Source of the DNA: Prosthecobacter gellanilyticus | Lineage (GTDB): Bacteria; Verrucomicrobiota; Verrucomicrobiia; Verrucomicrobiales; Verrucomicrobiaceae | Direction of reading: 5' to 3' | Assembly: GCF_007992435.1 (NCBI RefSeq) | Contig: NZ_BKAG01000055.1 | Coordinates: forward strand, 1 to 44,078 | Length of the DNA: 44,078 nucleotides | Shown here: piece by piece, positions 33,854 through 42,200 of the stretch | Numbering within the stretch: position 1 is the first letter of the stretch | How the letters are laid out: every line of letters begins with the position of its first letter | Program-made: the position numbers and the translations under genes | The notes under the pieces: model-generated | What the model saw: only the letters and a program-made list of their open reading frames with translations | The model's database searches: none | Told to the model about the DNA's origin: nothing

Positions 33854-34115
33854 GAAATAACTGGATCAGAGAGATGAAGTAGCGGCGGGGGCAATGACGA
33901 AACCAGAATGACGAATGACGAATGACGAATGACGAATGACGAATGACGAATGACGAATGACGAATGACGAATGACGAATGACGAAGCAATAATGCCTCAA
34001 GCCAGACGTCGGACGTGCCAACCATCCAAGGTGCCCCCGCTCTATCCTACGATGCGCGCCATTTTCTACATCATCTAAAATTCGGCATTCGTCATTCTGA
34101 TTTCGTCATTCCAGC
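33854..34115. repeat. Gene-free gap holding an expanded inverted repeat
   Basis: No gene is supported. It contains the 11-copy GAATGAC tandem array. A 23-base left arm (33891-33913) matches the reverse complement of 34090-34112 at 21 of 23 positions. The central 34000-34080 segment is unremarkable, ending with an AT-rich piece near 34060-34085. Confidence 0.7.
33906..33982. repeat. 7-bp tandem array, GAATGAC x 11
   Basis: Eleven exact head-to-tail copies of GAATGAC with no visible substitution. It lies within the left arm of an inverted repeat whose other arm (34090-34112) has only single copies, so the array expanded on one side. On translation in the other direction it gives repeated SFVIRHS, a peptide often annotated by mistake as protein in Verrucomicrobiota. 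Perfect identity suggests recent slippage. Confidence 0.95.
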
Positions 34116-34553
34116 CTATGGCTGCCTTCCTTCATCCACATCGATGAAGTGTGTGATGGTCTGGATGTCATGGCGATCACCGAGCCCGCCATCGACCTTG
34201 CGTTTTTCCAGGGTGGCGGAGATGTGGTCATTCCAGCCGAGCTTGAGCACGTAGTAGTTCCAGACCAGCTTGTCGGTGTCATTGAGCGGGCGGCCATGCT
34301 CCTGGCACCATTGCAGGATGTCCTCATCGCTGCCGCCCTCCAGCACACGCGCCTTCAGCTTGTCATAGTTGATGTGCAGAAAGCCGGTGCAGGAGCCATC
34401 CGAGCCCTTGCCGAGATTTCCATGCAGATCTTCCCAGAGCTTTCCTTCGGCATGCAGGCGGATCTTTCCGAGCATGCGCGGGAAGTATTTCAGACCGGCG
34501 GTTTCATCCAGAGGACTGCAGGGCAGCGAGGCGGGATCAGGCTTGGCGGACAT
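34116..34553 (-). CDS. DUF5069 domain-containing protein
   Basis: 145 residues, cytoplasmic (no signal peptide). The full length fits DUF5069: ETAGLKYFPRMLGKIRLHAEGKL, HGNLGKGSDGSCTGFLHINYDKL, the helix LEGGSDEDILQWCQEHG, then WNYYVLKLGWNDHISATLEKRK, and the conserved end DRHDIQTITHFIDVDEGR. The family is widespread in Verrucomicrobiota and Planctomycetota; its function is not established. It begins 40 bp after the beta-helix gene on the same strand and may share its transcript. There is no strong terminator between them. Confidence 0.88.
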   Translation of the reverse strand: MSAKPDPASLPCSPLDETAGLKYFPRMLGKIRLHAEGKLWEDLHGNLGKGSDGSCTGFLHINYDKLKARVLEGGSDEDILQWCQEHGRPLNDTDKLVWNYYVLKLGWNDHISATLEKRKVDGGLGDRHDIQTITHFIDVDEGRQP

Positions 34554-34593
34554 GAGGCCATTGAACGGATGTGCCCGCGCTGCGCAATCGAAT

Positions 34594-35922
34594 CTACGGC
34601 TTCACTGCGCTTTGCAGGGGCCAGCTCACAGCCCGGGCAGGGCCCGCATAGGCTCCGGGAAACCAGCCTCGTCTTCTGGACACTTTATCGAAGTCGAGAT
34701 CATACTCGCCAAGAGTCTTGAAGAAGGGATGCTTCGTGTCATCAGCCGTGCAGTGACCTTCCTTCGGATGCAGGTCTACCTCGCCCAAAATCAGGCGCGG
34801 ATTCATGAGATGCTCGGTGGCCTCGGCGGTGGAGCCGGTGACATTGACGCCCACGACATGGCAGGTGGAATGGAGGGACAGCGGCTCCCCGGCGAACACC
34901 ACATTCCCCACGACCGCATGTCCTTCCCGCGGCGCACTGGCGATGCGGATGCCGCGCGCGGCAGAGCAGATGGTGTTGTTATAAATGTGCGCCAGCTTCA
35001 CGGGCAGATCATGATCACGCAACATGATCGCCGCATGACCTGCGGAGGGACAGTCTGCGAACACATTGTCATGGATCGTGACGCGCCCAGACACCTGCAG
35101 CAGCGACTCACGCGGATTGTGCCAGAAGAAGTTCCCGTGGATGTCATACATGTCTTGCGAGCCCGGCCCTTCATTCGGAAAGCCGCCCACGAGCAGGTTG
35201 GCACGGTCTCCATCCGGGCTCGGTGCATCATTTTTGATGAACACATTGTGCCGGATGATGGTGCGGCCTGGCTCTAACGGCATGCCTTCGACCACGGGAC
35301 GCGGCTTCTGGAATTTGATCTCCATGCAGTAGCCGACCGGGTTCTCCACGAGGTTATGCTCGATGACCCCGCGGATGAAGGGGTCCATGCCGTTGGAGTT
35401 ACCGAGATACAAACCGGTGCCGCAGTTGCGGATCACATTCCGGCGGATGATCCAGTCCCAGGTGGGTGTCTTGGTGGAGATGCCCACGGCTTGCTGGGAG
35501 GTGTTCCAGTCACGGATCACACAGTCCTCGATCACGATGTGATGCACGCTGTTTTTCAGGCCGCCTTGTGCGCTGATGCCAAACAGGCCTGGAGTGCCTT
35601 TCGGACCGTCGCCGATGATGGAGAGCTTTTTCAGCGCCACAAAGCTGCACTGCCGCAGCTCCACGCAGTTCGCCACCTGGGTCTGGCGGATCTCTGCCAC
35701 ACCTGTCTCAGGACCCTGGATGGTGATCCACGCCTCCGGGGTGCCATGCGCCCCGGTCACCGGCAAGCCACGATCATACACACCCTCCGCGAGCACCAGC
35801 GTGTCTCCTGCCTTCAGTTCGCCTAACCAACGACGGTAGTCATTCGGAGTCGCATGTTTCACCTCACCCGCCTGGAGGGTGCAGAGGGTGAGGAAAGCCA
35901 GGAGGCAGGCGAGACGTGTCAT
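34594..35922 (-). CDS. Exported right-handed beta-helix protein (pectate-lyase-like)
   Basis: 442 residues with a signal peptide (MTRLACLLAFLTLCTLQAG). The first section (YRRWLGELKAGDTLVLAEGVYD) is the typical opening of the PL6/chondroitinase-B-like and parallel-beta-helix families. The body shows repeated coils of N-x-I/V...G-I/L patterns: HHIVIEDCVIRDWN, WIIRRNVIRNCGTGLYLGNS, GVIEHNLVENP, RTIIRHNVFIKNDA, VTIHDNVFADC and HIYNNTICSAARGIRIA. Members depolymerise acidic polysaccharides or are non-catalytic; the Lys and Arg residues needed for alginate-type lyases cannot be assigned by eye. GTTAGGC at 35821 gives a rare Leu-TTA codon. It lies after the lipoprotein and parvulin genes on the same strand. 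Confidence 0.85.
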   Translation of the reverse strand: MTRLACLLAFLTLCTLQAGEVKHATPNDYRRWLGELKAGDTLVLAEGVYDRGLPVTGAHGTPEAWITIQGPETGVAEIRQTQVANCVELRQCSFVALKKLSIIGDGPKGTPGLFGISAQGGLKNSVHHIVIEDCVIRDWNTSQQAVGISTKTPTWDWIIRRNVIRNCGTGLYLGNSNGMDPFIRGVIEHNLVENPVGYCMEIKFQKPRPVVEGMPLEPGRTIIRHNVFIKNDAPSPDGDRANLLVGGFPNEGPGSQDMYDIHGNFFWHNPRESLLQVSGRVTIHDNVFADCPSAGHAAIMLRDHDLPVKLAHIYNNTICSAARGIRIASAPREGHAVVGNVVFAGEPLSLHSTCHVVGVNVTGSTAEATEHLMNPRLILGEVDLHPKEGHCTADDTKHPFFKTLGEYDLDFDKVSRRRGWFPGAYAGPARAVSWPLQSAVKP

Positions 35923-35993
35923 CGATGCGGATGAAACGTGACGGGCCTGCGCGGTTTGGCAAAAAAGGCTCCTTCGATATGGCCTGACGCGGC

Positions 35994-36434
35994 CTACAAG
36001 GTGGTGCCGATGCCCGGCATGAGCATCTGGCGGCTGAGGTAGCCGTTGCGCGCATTGTAGGGAGGGACGGACTGGAAGGCGGTGCGGCGCTGGTTGTAGA
36101 AGTCCAGGATCAGGGTGCGTGTGCGGATGAGCCGGGCACGGAGGGCGGTGTGGGTGCCGTCACGCGGCAGGGATTTGACGCTGCGGTTGAGGTGCTTGAT
36201 GGCCTGGGGGGCGAAGATCTGCACGGCCGGGTTTCCAGACTGGTGCCTGTGAACCACGAGCACCTGCCGGTCCTGGCTGCCCGGGCCGATCAGCGGGGCG
36301 CTCATCTCCGCCGGGCCGAAATCGGCGGCGGTGAAGGTGAGGGTCTTGCTGAGGATGGGCTGCGGCCGCACGCCGGCGCAGGACATGAGCAGCAGCGGAA
36401 GCAGCAGGCAGGCGAGCCTTTGGGCCAGAGTCAT
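35994..36434 (-). CDS. Small lipoprotein, unknown function
   Basis: About 146 residues from the ATG at 36434 (27 bp after the parvulin stop); a TTG at 36464 overlapping that stop is possible but gives a worse signal peptide. The sequence starts MTLAQRLACLLLPLLLMSCAG, an ideal lipoprotein signal with the lipidated Cys at residue 19. The mature part is basic and rich in Arg, with VRPQPILSKTLTFTAADFGP, DRQVLVVHRHQSGNPAVQIF, a helix ALRARLIRTRTLILDFYNQRR and an end ARNGYLSRQMLMPG. No domain is recognised. It is likely cotranscribed with the upstream parvulin gene. Confidence 0.7.
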   Translation of the reverse strand: MTLAQRLACLLLPLLLMSCAGVRPQPILSKTLTFTAADFGPAEMSAPLIGPGSQDRQVLVVHRHQSGNPAVQIFAPQAIKHLNRSVKSLPRDGTHTALRARLIRTRTLILDFYNQRRTAFQSVPPYNARNGYLSRQMLMPGIGTTL

Positions 36435-36460
36435 GGGGGCGATGTGCAGGGAAGGTGAGG

Positions 36461-37357
36461 TCAATGTCCGCCTGGGCAGCTGGTGTCCTCAGGAGGATCT
36501 GTGTCCTTGATGTCGGAGACGGCTTTGAGTTCTTCGATGAGCTCGTTGAACTTGTTGTCGCGATGCTCCTCGATGATGCGCTGGCGGACAGCGTCCTTCA
36601 CGATGTCGAAGGCGACGGGTTCCTGGGGCTTGCGGCCGAGGACCTTGCAGATGTGGAAGCCGAGCTGGGTGGTGAAGACGGGGCTGACCTCGTTTTCACC
36701 CATGGAGAAGGCGATGGTCTCGAACTCCTCCATGAAGTCACCACGCTTGAACCAGCCGAGATCGATCTGCTGCTGCTCATCCGCGCGGTGCTGCTCGGCG
36801 AGCTTCATGAAGTCTTCTCCGGCGAGGAGTTCCTGGCGGATGGAGCGGAGGGCATCAAAGACTTCCTGGCGGCTTTTGGCGCCCTGGAGGCTCTTGGTGA
36901 TGTGGGCGGCGTGGATCATCTCCTCGGTCATGTAGCTGGAGAGATGCTTCTCATAGAAGGCGCGCTGCTCGGCTTCCGTGGGCTCGGGCTCGGCGCCGTA
37001 GACCTGGGCCAGCATCTGGTCCAGGCGGACACCACCGGCGACGTTTTCGCGGACGACCTTCTCGTCCTTGTAGGGCATGCCGATGCGCATGTAGAACTGG
37101 GTTTCGCCACCGGCTTCGTCGATGAGCTTCGTGAGGCGGGCGGTGATGGCGTCCTCATCCACCTGGGGCACGCGCTTCACGGCTTCCTGGTTCAGGAGCA
37201 CGCGGGAGATGAGGTTGTCCTTGGCGTAGCCGCGGAATTCGTTGTCACGCTCGCAGCAGGCGACCTGGAGCGTACGCTCGTAGTGCCCTTTGACGTTGCG
37301 GAATTCGGACTCGACGACCTCGTCGTCGATTTCTTCGCCATTGATGATCAGTGCCAT
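36461..37357 (-). CDS. PpiC-type (parvulin) peptidyl-prolyl isomerase
   Basis: About 298 residues from the ATG at 37357 (MALIINGEEIDDEVV). The N-terminal ~130 residues match the SurA/PrsA chaperone region (VNQEAVKRVPQV-like helices, LIDEAGGETQFYMRIGMP). The rotamase domain follows: MIHAAHITKS, EDFMKLAEQHRADEQQQIDLGWFKRGDFMEEFETIAFSMGENEVSPVFTTQLGFHICKV-type signature, ending in a polar C-terminus with CPGGH. It isomerises Xaa-Pro bonds and helps fold proteins. There is no signal peptide in the start used, which is unusual for the SurA group and would make it cytoplasmic, or the real start may lie further upstream (the frame is open to 37426). It is followed by a lipoprotein gene. Confidence 0.88.
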   Translation of the reverse strand: MALIINGEEIDDEVVESEFRNVKGHYERTLQVACCERDNEFRGYAKDNLISRVLLNQEAVKRVPQVDEDAITARLTKLIDEAGGETQFYMRIGMPYKDEKVVRENVAGGVRLDQMLAQVYGAEPEPTEAEQRAFYEKHLSSYMTEEMIHAAHITKSLQGAKSRQEVFDALRSIRQELLAGEDFMKLAEQHRADEQQQIDLGWFKRGDFMEEFETIAFSMGENEVSPVFTTQLGFHICKVLGRKPQEPVAFDIVKDAVRQRIIEEHRDNKFNELIEELKAVSDIKDTDPPEDTSCPGGH

Positions 37358-37452
37358 GAGAGGGGGATGGGAACGCGGAGGGTGGGGGGAAGCAAGGAGG
37401 AAAAGCACCAGATCAGCCCTGAGCATGGTCGCTGGAGGGACTGAGAGCGGGC

Positions 37453-37481
37453 TTGCATGTTATAACGTGTGTGGATACATT
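37453..37481 (+). promoter_or_regulatory. Promoter/operator candidate of the toxin-antitoxin operon
   Basis: TTGCAT (37453-37458) and TACATT (37476-37481) are 17 bp apart, a weak sigma-70-type promoter. A perfect 8-bp palindrome GTTATAAC (37459-37466) lies between them, the position expected for an operator bound by the antitoxin. The stretch is AT-rich against a GC-rich background. Confidence 0.4.
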
Positions 37482-37486
37482 GTCTT

Positions 37487-37717
37487 ATGGTCCTTGAACT
37501 CAAACTTCGCAAAATCGGCAATTCTGTCGGCCTCGTGCTTCCAAAAGAGGCTCTGGCCAAGCTTGGTGTGGACGAAGGGGATTCAGTGCTCCTGACGGAA
37601 GCGAACGATGACAGCCTTCGTATCAGCACGGCCAAACCTTCGGTCAGCGAACAGCTCAAAGTCGCCCAAGATCTCATGCAACGTTATCGAAATACTCTGC
37701 GGGAACTGGCCAAATGA
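37487..37717 (+). CDS. AbrB/MazE-type antitoxin
   Basis: 76 residues from the ATG at 37487. The N-terminal half is a SpoVT-AbrB fold: LKLRKIGNSVGLVLPKEAL is the typical R-K-I-G-N-S-x-G-L/V-x-L/I-P motif, then LGVDEGDSVLLTEANDDSLRIS, which completes the DNA-binding beta-barrel. The C-terminal ~25 residues (EQLKVAQDLMQRYRNTLRELAK) form a helix that would cap the toxin. Its stop overlaps the Doc start by ATGA, so translation is coupled. As in relatives, it should repress its own operon. GC content drops clearly against the neighbours, suggesting transfer. Confidence 0.88.
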   Translation: MVLELKLRKIGNSVGLVLPKEALAKLGVDEGDSVLLTEANDDSLRISTAKPSVSEQLKVAQDLMQRYRNTLRELAK

Positions 37718-38109
37718 GGGAACCCCAATGGATCTTCAAGGAGACGATCTTGCTTCTCCACGAACAATCACTCAATGAGCATGGCGGCTCTTCCGGCTTG
37801 AGAGATGATGGATTGTTAGACTCGGCGCTTGGCAAGCCGCAGAACGTCCATGCTTACAATGCCCAAGCCAGCATTTTTGATCTGGCGGCCAGCTATGCGA
37901 CGGGCTTGGTGAAGAATCATCCCTTCATTGATGGCAACAAGCGTATCGGGTTTCTGGCCGGAGCCTTGATGCTTCAGCTCAATGGATATCATTTTGCTGC
38001 AACCGAAGCCGATGCCGCCATCTCCACGCTGGCTCTGGCGGCCGGAGAGATGACCGAGGCCGAATACGCGGCCTGGCTTGAAAAGAACAGCACGCCCTAT
38101 GAAGCCTGA
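37714..38109 (+). CDS. Doc-family (Fic fold) toxin
   Basis: 131 residues. The active-site motif HPFIDGNKRIGF (around residue 69) is the Fic/Doc signature. The K in GNKR, rather than R, points to the Doc group, which phosphorylates EF-Tu and so stops translation, rather than to AMPylating Fic. The flanking helices are typical (LLHEQSLNEHGGSSGLRDDGLLDSAL at the start and AISTLALAAGEMTEAEYAAWL at the end). It is paired with an AbrB/MazE antitoxin by a 4-bp ATGA overlap. Its 3' end overlaps a methyltransferase gene by 11 bp. Very likely an active type II toxin-antitoxin pair. Confidence 0.9.
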   Translation: MREPQWIFKETILLLHEQSLNEHGGSSGLRDDGLLDSALGKPQNVHAYNAQASIFDLAASYATGLVKNHPFIDGNKRIGFLAGALMLQLNGYHFAATEADAAISTLALAAGEMTEAEYAAWLEKNSTPYEA

Positions 38110-38704
38110 TCTCCATCTGCCCACGCCGATCGCCGAAGACATGTCGAAGCTGAAAACGCTTTTGCAGGACTCTTTGCAGCCGCATCTGCCGAAGGGAGCC
38201 GCCAGTGACATGCGCATCCTGAACCTGGCCTGCGGGCGCTGTGACGAGGCGGAGACGCTGATCCAGGTGGGCTCGGAACTCACGAAGAGCGGGGATGTGG
38301 AGATGATCGGCGCGGACATCCGCATCCGCGAGATCCGCCAGGCGCGCGAGACGCATGCGAATCTGCCGGCGAAGTTTCTGATCGAGGATGCAACGAAGAT
38401 CGACCAGCACCAGGAGCTGGGGGATGACTTCAACATGGTGTTTCTGCGGCATCAGAACTTCTGGCACGGGCAGGAGCTGTGGAAGAAGATCTTTGACCAG
38501 GGCATCGCCAAGCTGCGGCCGGACGGCATGCTGGTGATCACGAGCTACTTTGATGTGGAGCACCGGCTGGCGCTGCGGGCGCTGGAGTCTCTGGGCATGG
38601 AGGTGGTGAGCAACCGGCGCAACAAGGCCAGCCGCGCGCTGAAGGATGCGCCTGGGAAGTCGGTGGACCGCTGGGTGGCGGTGCTGAAGAGGCGCGGGAC
38701 GTGA
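38099..38704 (+). CDS. Class I SAM-dependent methyltransferase-like protein
   Basis: 201 residues from the ATG at 38099; an in-frame ATG at 38141 is an alternative. Motif I is ILNLACGRCDEAETL (the usual I-L-D/N-L-x-C-G form), followed by VEMIGADIRIREI (motif II acidic residue), a FLIEDATKI strand (motif III) and MVFLRHQNFW, then the post-I helix and the terminal strands GMLVITSYFD and the basic end VDRWVAVLKRR. The fold suggests a Rossmann methyltransferase of moderate size, substrate unknown. It begins within the doc gene by 11 bp, which implies shared transcription; whether it belongs to the toxin-antitoxin function is not known. Confidence 0.78.
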   Translation: MKPDLHLPTPIAEDMSKLKTLLQDSLQPHLPKGAASDMRILNLACGRCDEAETLIQVGSELTKSGDVEMIGADIRIREIRQARETHANLPAKFLIEDATKIDQHQELGDDFNMVFLRHQNFWHGQELWKKIFDQGIAKLRPDGMLVITSYFDVEHRLALRALESLGMEVVSNRRNKASRALKDAPGKSVDRWVAVLKRRGT

Positions 38705-39248
38705 GGCCCAGATTACTGAAAACTGAAAATTGGTTAGGTTTGGGGCGTGGTGGGTGGAGCAGGGGGGCTAACCAGAAGTTTTGGCAGAAAAATTAGGGCA
38801 GAAAGATTTCTGGGGATGCTTGGCTGTTTGCCTCTTTGCCATTTCTGCTGGGGTATAGAAGCGGAACACACGAAAAGCGGACGGGAGCCGTTGATGGTGG
38901 GGGGCTGTCTTTTTAGAAGAGATGAGGCTCCAGCAGATTCAGGGAGGCCAGCAGATTGCTTTTGAATGATCAGTGAGAGCTGAAAGCTAATCTGCTGGCC
39001 TTTCTGAATCTGTGGGAAATCTGAATGGGTGGCGGTGGGCGGAGAAAAATGACGGAAACTTTGGGGGCGGTTTTCGGTAAGGGGGGAATAAGGTGGCTTT
39101 GAACGGCTGTTCGTGGCCACCGTTCCTCCCCCCCTTTCATGATAAAAACTCCCCCTTTCTTCTGTGATACCCTCCAAAGTGGTGTTCGAACGGTATCGCT
39201 GGTTGTTTTTGTGAACGCTTCCTCCATACTCGGCCCGCTTCCCGACGC
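38705..39248. other. 544-bp gene-free region with repeats and a large hairpin
   Basis: No gene is supported and the GC content falls. It contains two GGCAGAAA copies 14 bp apart (38783 and 38797), a CAGAAA-GA-TTTCTG palindrome (38799-38812) and an inverted TTTCTGC (38842). It also holds GGTTAGGT and GGCTAACC motifs (38732 and 38767), and then a 24-bp hairpin at 38934-39012. From 39040 on come G- and C-runs and finally the leader of the ABC transporter gene. The ABC promoter probably lies here but I cannot place it. Confidence 0.65.
38934..39012 (+). repeat. 24-bp near-perfect inverted repeat (hairpin)
   Basis: 38934-38957 and 38989-39012 pair along all 24 positions if two G-U pairs are allowed in RNA; as DNA two positions differ. 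The 31-base loop holds a small AGCT...AGCT stem. There is no T-run, so it is not a standard terminator. It could be a small RNA, an mRNA leader structure of the ABC gene, or the ends of a small decayed element. Confidence 0.75.
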
Positions 39249-42200
39249 ATGAGCACCGCCCAGATGCCGAGACCCCTAATTCAGCGACCGCCGGAGCCGG
39301 CCGGTCCTGTGGACAAGGCGCGGCGCTGGTGGCATCGCCTGCTGGGCCGCGGCCCGAGCGAAGGCGTGCAGATCAGCGCCACGCGAGACTCCATGCTGCC
39401 GGTGCTCATCGAGGTCTTCGCGGGCTTCTCGAAACTCGATGGTGAGGTGGAGGAGGAGGAAATCGAGCGTTCGCTCGGCTATCTGCGCTATGACTACTCC
39501 GGGGCGATCTACTCGGACATGCGCCGCCTGTATTTCGAGGCGCTGCAGGAGCCGCAGAACCTGGGTGAGCGGGCGAAGGACCTGAGCGGCCAGCTGGCCA
39601 TGGATCAAAAGATCCTGCTTTGCGTGCAGCTCTACCTGCTGATCTCCCAGTCGGTCTCGAACCAGCGGCAGATGGTGGAGTTCTATCTCTTCATGACGAA
39701 CCTGGGCATCGCCGCCCAGGCCATCGACATCGTCTACCAGCTGAATGCTGGTGATCGCGCGCCGGAGGAGGAGTTTGTGACGAAGAGCGGCCAGCCGCTG
39801 GAGACGCTGATCATCGGCCCCACTGATGCGAGCTCCGTGGTTTTGCGCTCGCTGTCTCCCGGCTGCACGGTGACGGCGTTTCGTTATCAAAACCTCGTCC
39901 TGATCAAGAATACCGGCAAGGTGCCGATCCTGGTGCGCAGCCGCCGTGTGCTTCCGGGTGATTTCTCACGCCTGTATCCAGGTGAGCGAGTGCTGCTGGA
40001 GGACGTGACGCTGGACTTCAATGACCTGACGTCCTACTTCAATGCGAAGAAGACGGTCACGGGCTCGCAGCTTTACCTGATCCTCACGGACACGGGGGAT
40101 GCGGAGATCTCCTCCCAGCGCACGCGTGGCACGAACCTGCGTGTGAGCTTCGGCCTGGGGGTGACGGTGGAGGCGCTGCGCAATACCGACGCCACGCTGA
40201 ACAACATCCCGCTGCGTGAAGGCACGCGCATCGAGGCCTCCATCGAGGACAAGATCATCGCGCATGGTGAGATCGAGATCGCGCTGCGTGACCTGCGTGT
40301 GCGTGCGGGTGAATTCGGCGGGCAGTTCCGTCTGGAGGGCAGCCGCAATACCTACCTGGTCTCCAACAAGCCTGAGCTGCTGGAAGAAGGTGACATCCTT
40401 TTGAGTGAAGACACGGAGGGAGAGATCCTGCTGCGCATCGAGTGCAACTACACGCAGAAGACGGGCACTCTGGAGGTGCTGCGCTCCTCGCGCCCGCTTT
40501 ACATCGGCCTGGTGCCGGTGCGTGACCGCATCGCGCTCAGTGATGGTGACACGATCACTCTGGGCGAAGGCCAGTTCCTGCGCTGCCACTTCAGCGACCG
40601 CATCATCGAGGAGGAGAAGAACGTCATCCGCCAGATGGAGGTTCGTGAGCTCTCGCATCGGTTTGATAACAAGGACACGGCTCTGGACGGCATCAGCTTC
40701 ATCGCCCGACGTGGTGAGATGATCTGCGTCATGGGGCCCAGCGGCTGTGGCAAGAGCACGCTGCTGCGTGTGCTCGGCGGCCAGCTGAAGACCCGTGGAG
40801 GCGAGGTGCTGATGAACGGCCTGTCACTGTATGGCAACCGGCGCAATCTCACGCCCTACATCGCCTACATTCCGCAGGAGGATGCCTTTGACCCGCTGCT
40901 GAAGGTGCAGGAGAACCTGGACTTCTCGGTGGCCATACGCTGCCCGCATCTGAAGGAAGAAGAGCGCCGCAAGCGTGTGGAGGCGAAGCTGGCTGAACTG
41001 GGCCTCGCGGACATGCGCAAGCGGCTCGCCGGCACGCCTGAGCAGAAGTATCTCTCCGGGGGTGAGCGCAAGCGCCTGAATGCGGGTCTGGACATGATCG
41101 GCATCTCGGACGTGTATCTCTTTGATGAGCCGACCTCCGGCCTGTCATCGAAGGACAGCGAGCACGTGCTGGAGATCATCCGCAGTCTGGCGCGCAACAA
41201 GCTGGTGCTGGTCTCCATCCACCAGCCGAGCATGAGGCTGCTGCAGATGTTTGATAAAGCGCTGCTGCTGGACAAGGGCGGCAAGATGGCCTTCTTCGGC
41301 ACGCCGCAGGGGCTGCTGGAGTATTTCTGGAAGGCCTACAATGACGAGACCGGCCAGCGTGAGGCAAGCATGCCCGCGAACATCACGCCGGACTTTGTCT
41401 TCGACGTGCTGGAGACACCGCTGCATGACATCAGCGGAGACATCATCCAGGAGCGCAGCGTGGACGGTCACATGGTGGCCGCGCGCCGGTTCCCGCCGAA
41501 CTTCTGGCGTGACCGTTACCAGAGCCATCTGCTGCTGGAGAGCATGGCCAAGGTGCAGGCCATGCCGGGCGCCACGAATGTGATCTCACGGCCGCGGAAG
41601 GACGACACGAACACAGCCTCTCCCCGCTCGCGCACGGTGCCGAAGCCGCCGAAGCATTCGCTGCGGGAGGAGAGCATTCTCTTTGTCACGAACCTGGAGC
41701 GCGCCTTCCTTTCGAAGCTGCGCAACCGCACGAACCTGCTGACGACCCTGCTGGAGGCGCCGCTGCTGGCCTTCCTGATCTCCAGCGTGCTGAAATACAG
41801 CGAGGAGGAGAACTACACCTTCGCCACGGCCTTCCACATCCCGACCTATCTCTTCATGAGCCTGGTCGTGGCCATGTTCCTGGGACTAACCAACAGTGCG
41901 GATGAGATCATTCGTGACCGGCATCTGCTGAAGCGGGAGCGCAATCACAACCTGCGCACCTTTTACTACCTCTGCGGGAAGGTGATCTCCCTCAGCACCT
42001 TCGCGCTGGTGCAGTGCGTGATCTACCTGCTGATCGGCAACAACGTGCTGGAGATCCGTGACATGTTCTGGGTGCATCTCTGGTGGATGTTCATCACCTC
42101 GCTGACAGGCGCGTGTCTCGGCTTGCTGATCTCCTGCGTGGTGAATGACAACCGCGCCGCCATCAATGCCATCCCGCTCATCCTCATCCCGCAGATCATC

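Noticed and set aside
33906..33982. CRISPR array
   Set aside because: Units are 7 bp, directly adjacent and without spacers; no cas genes nearby.
33771..34025. Open frame on the minus strand reading repeated SFVIRHS
   Set aside because: It is a translation of the GAATGAC tandem array; no ribosome site, no protein-like composition outside the repeat, and it overlaps the start of the MATE gene.
36455..37444. 329-codon open frame on the plus strand opposite the parvulin gene
   Set aside because: The parvulin frame has clear family motifs; the opposite frame is Leu/Val/Asp/Glu-rich low complexity, as expected for an antisense shadow in GC-rich DNA.
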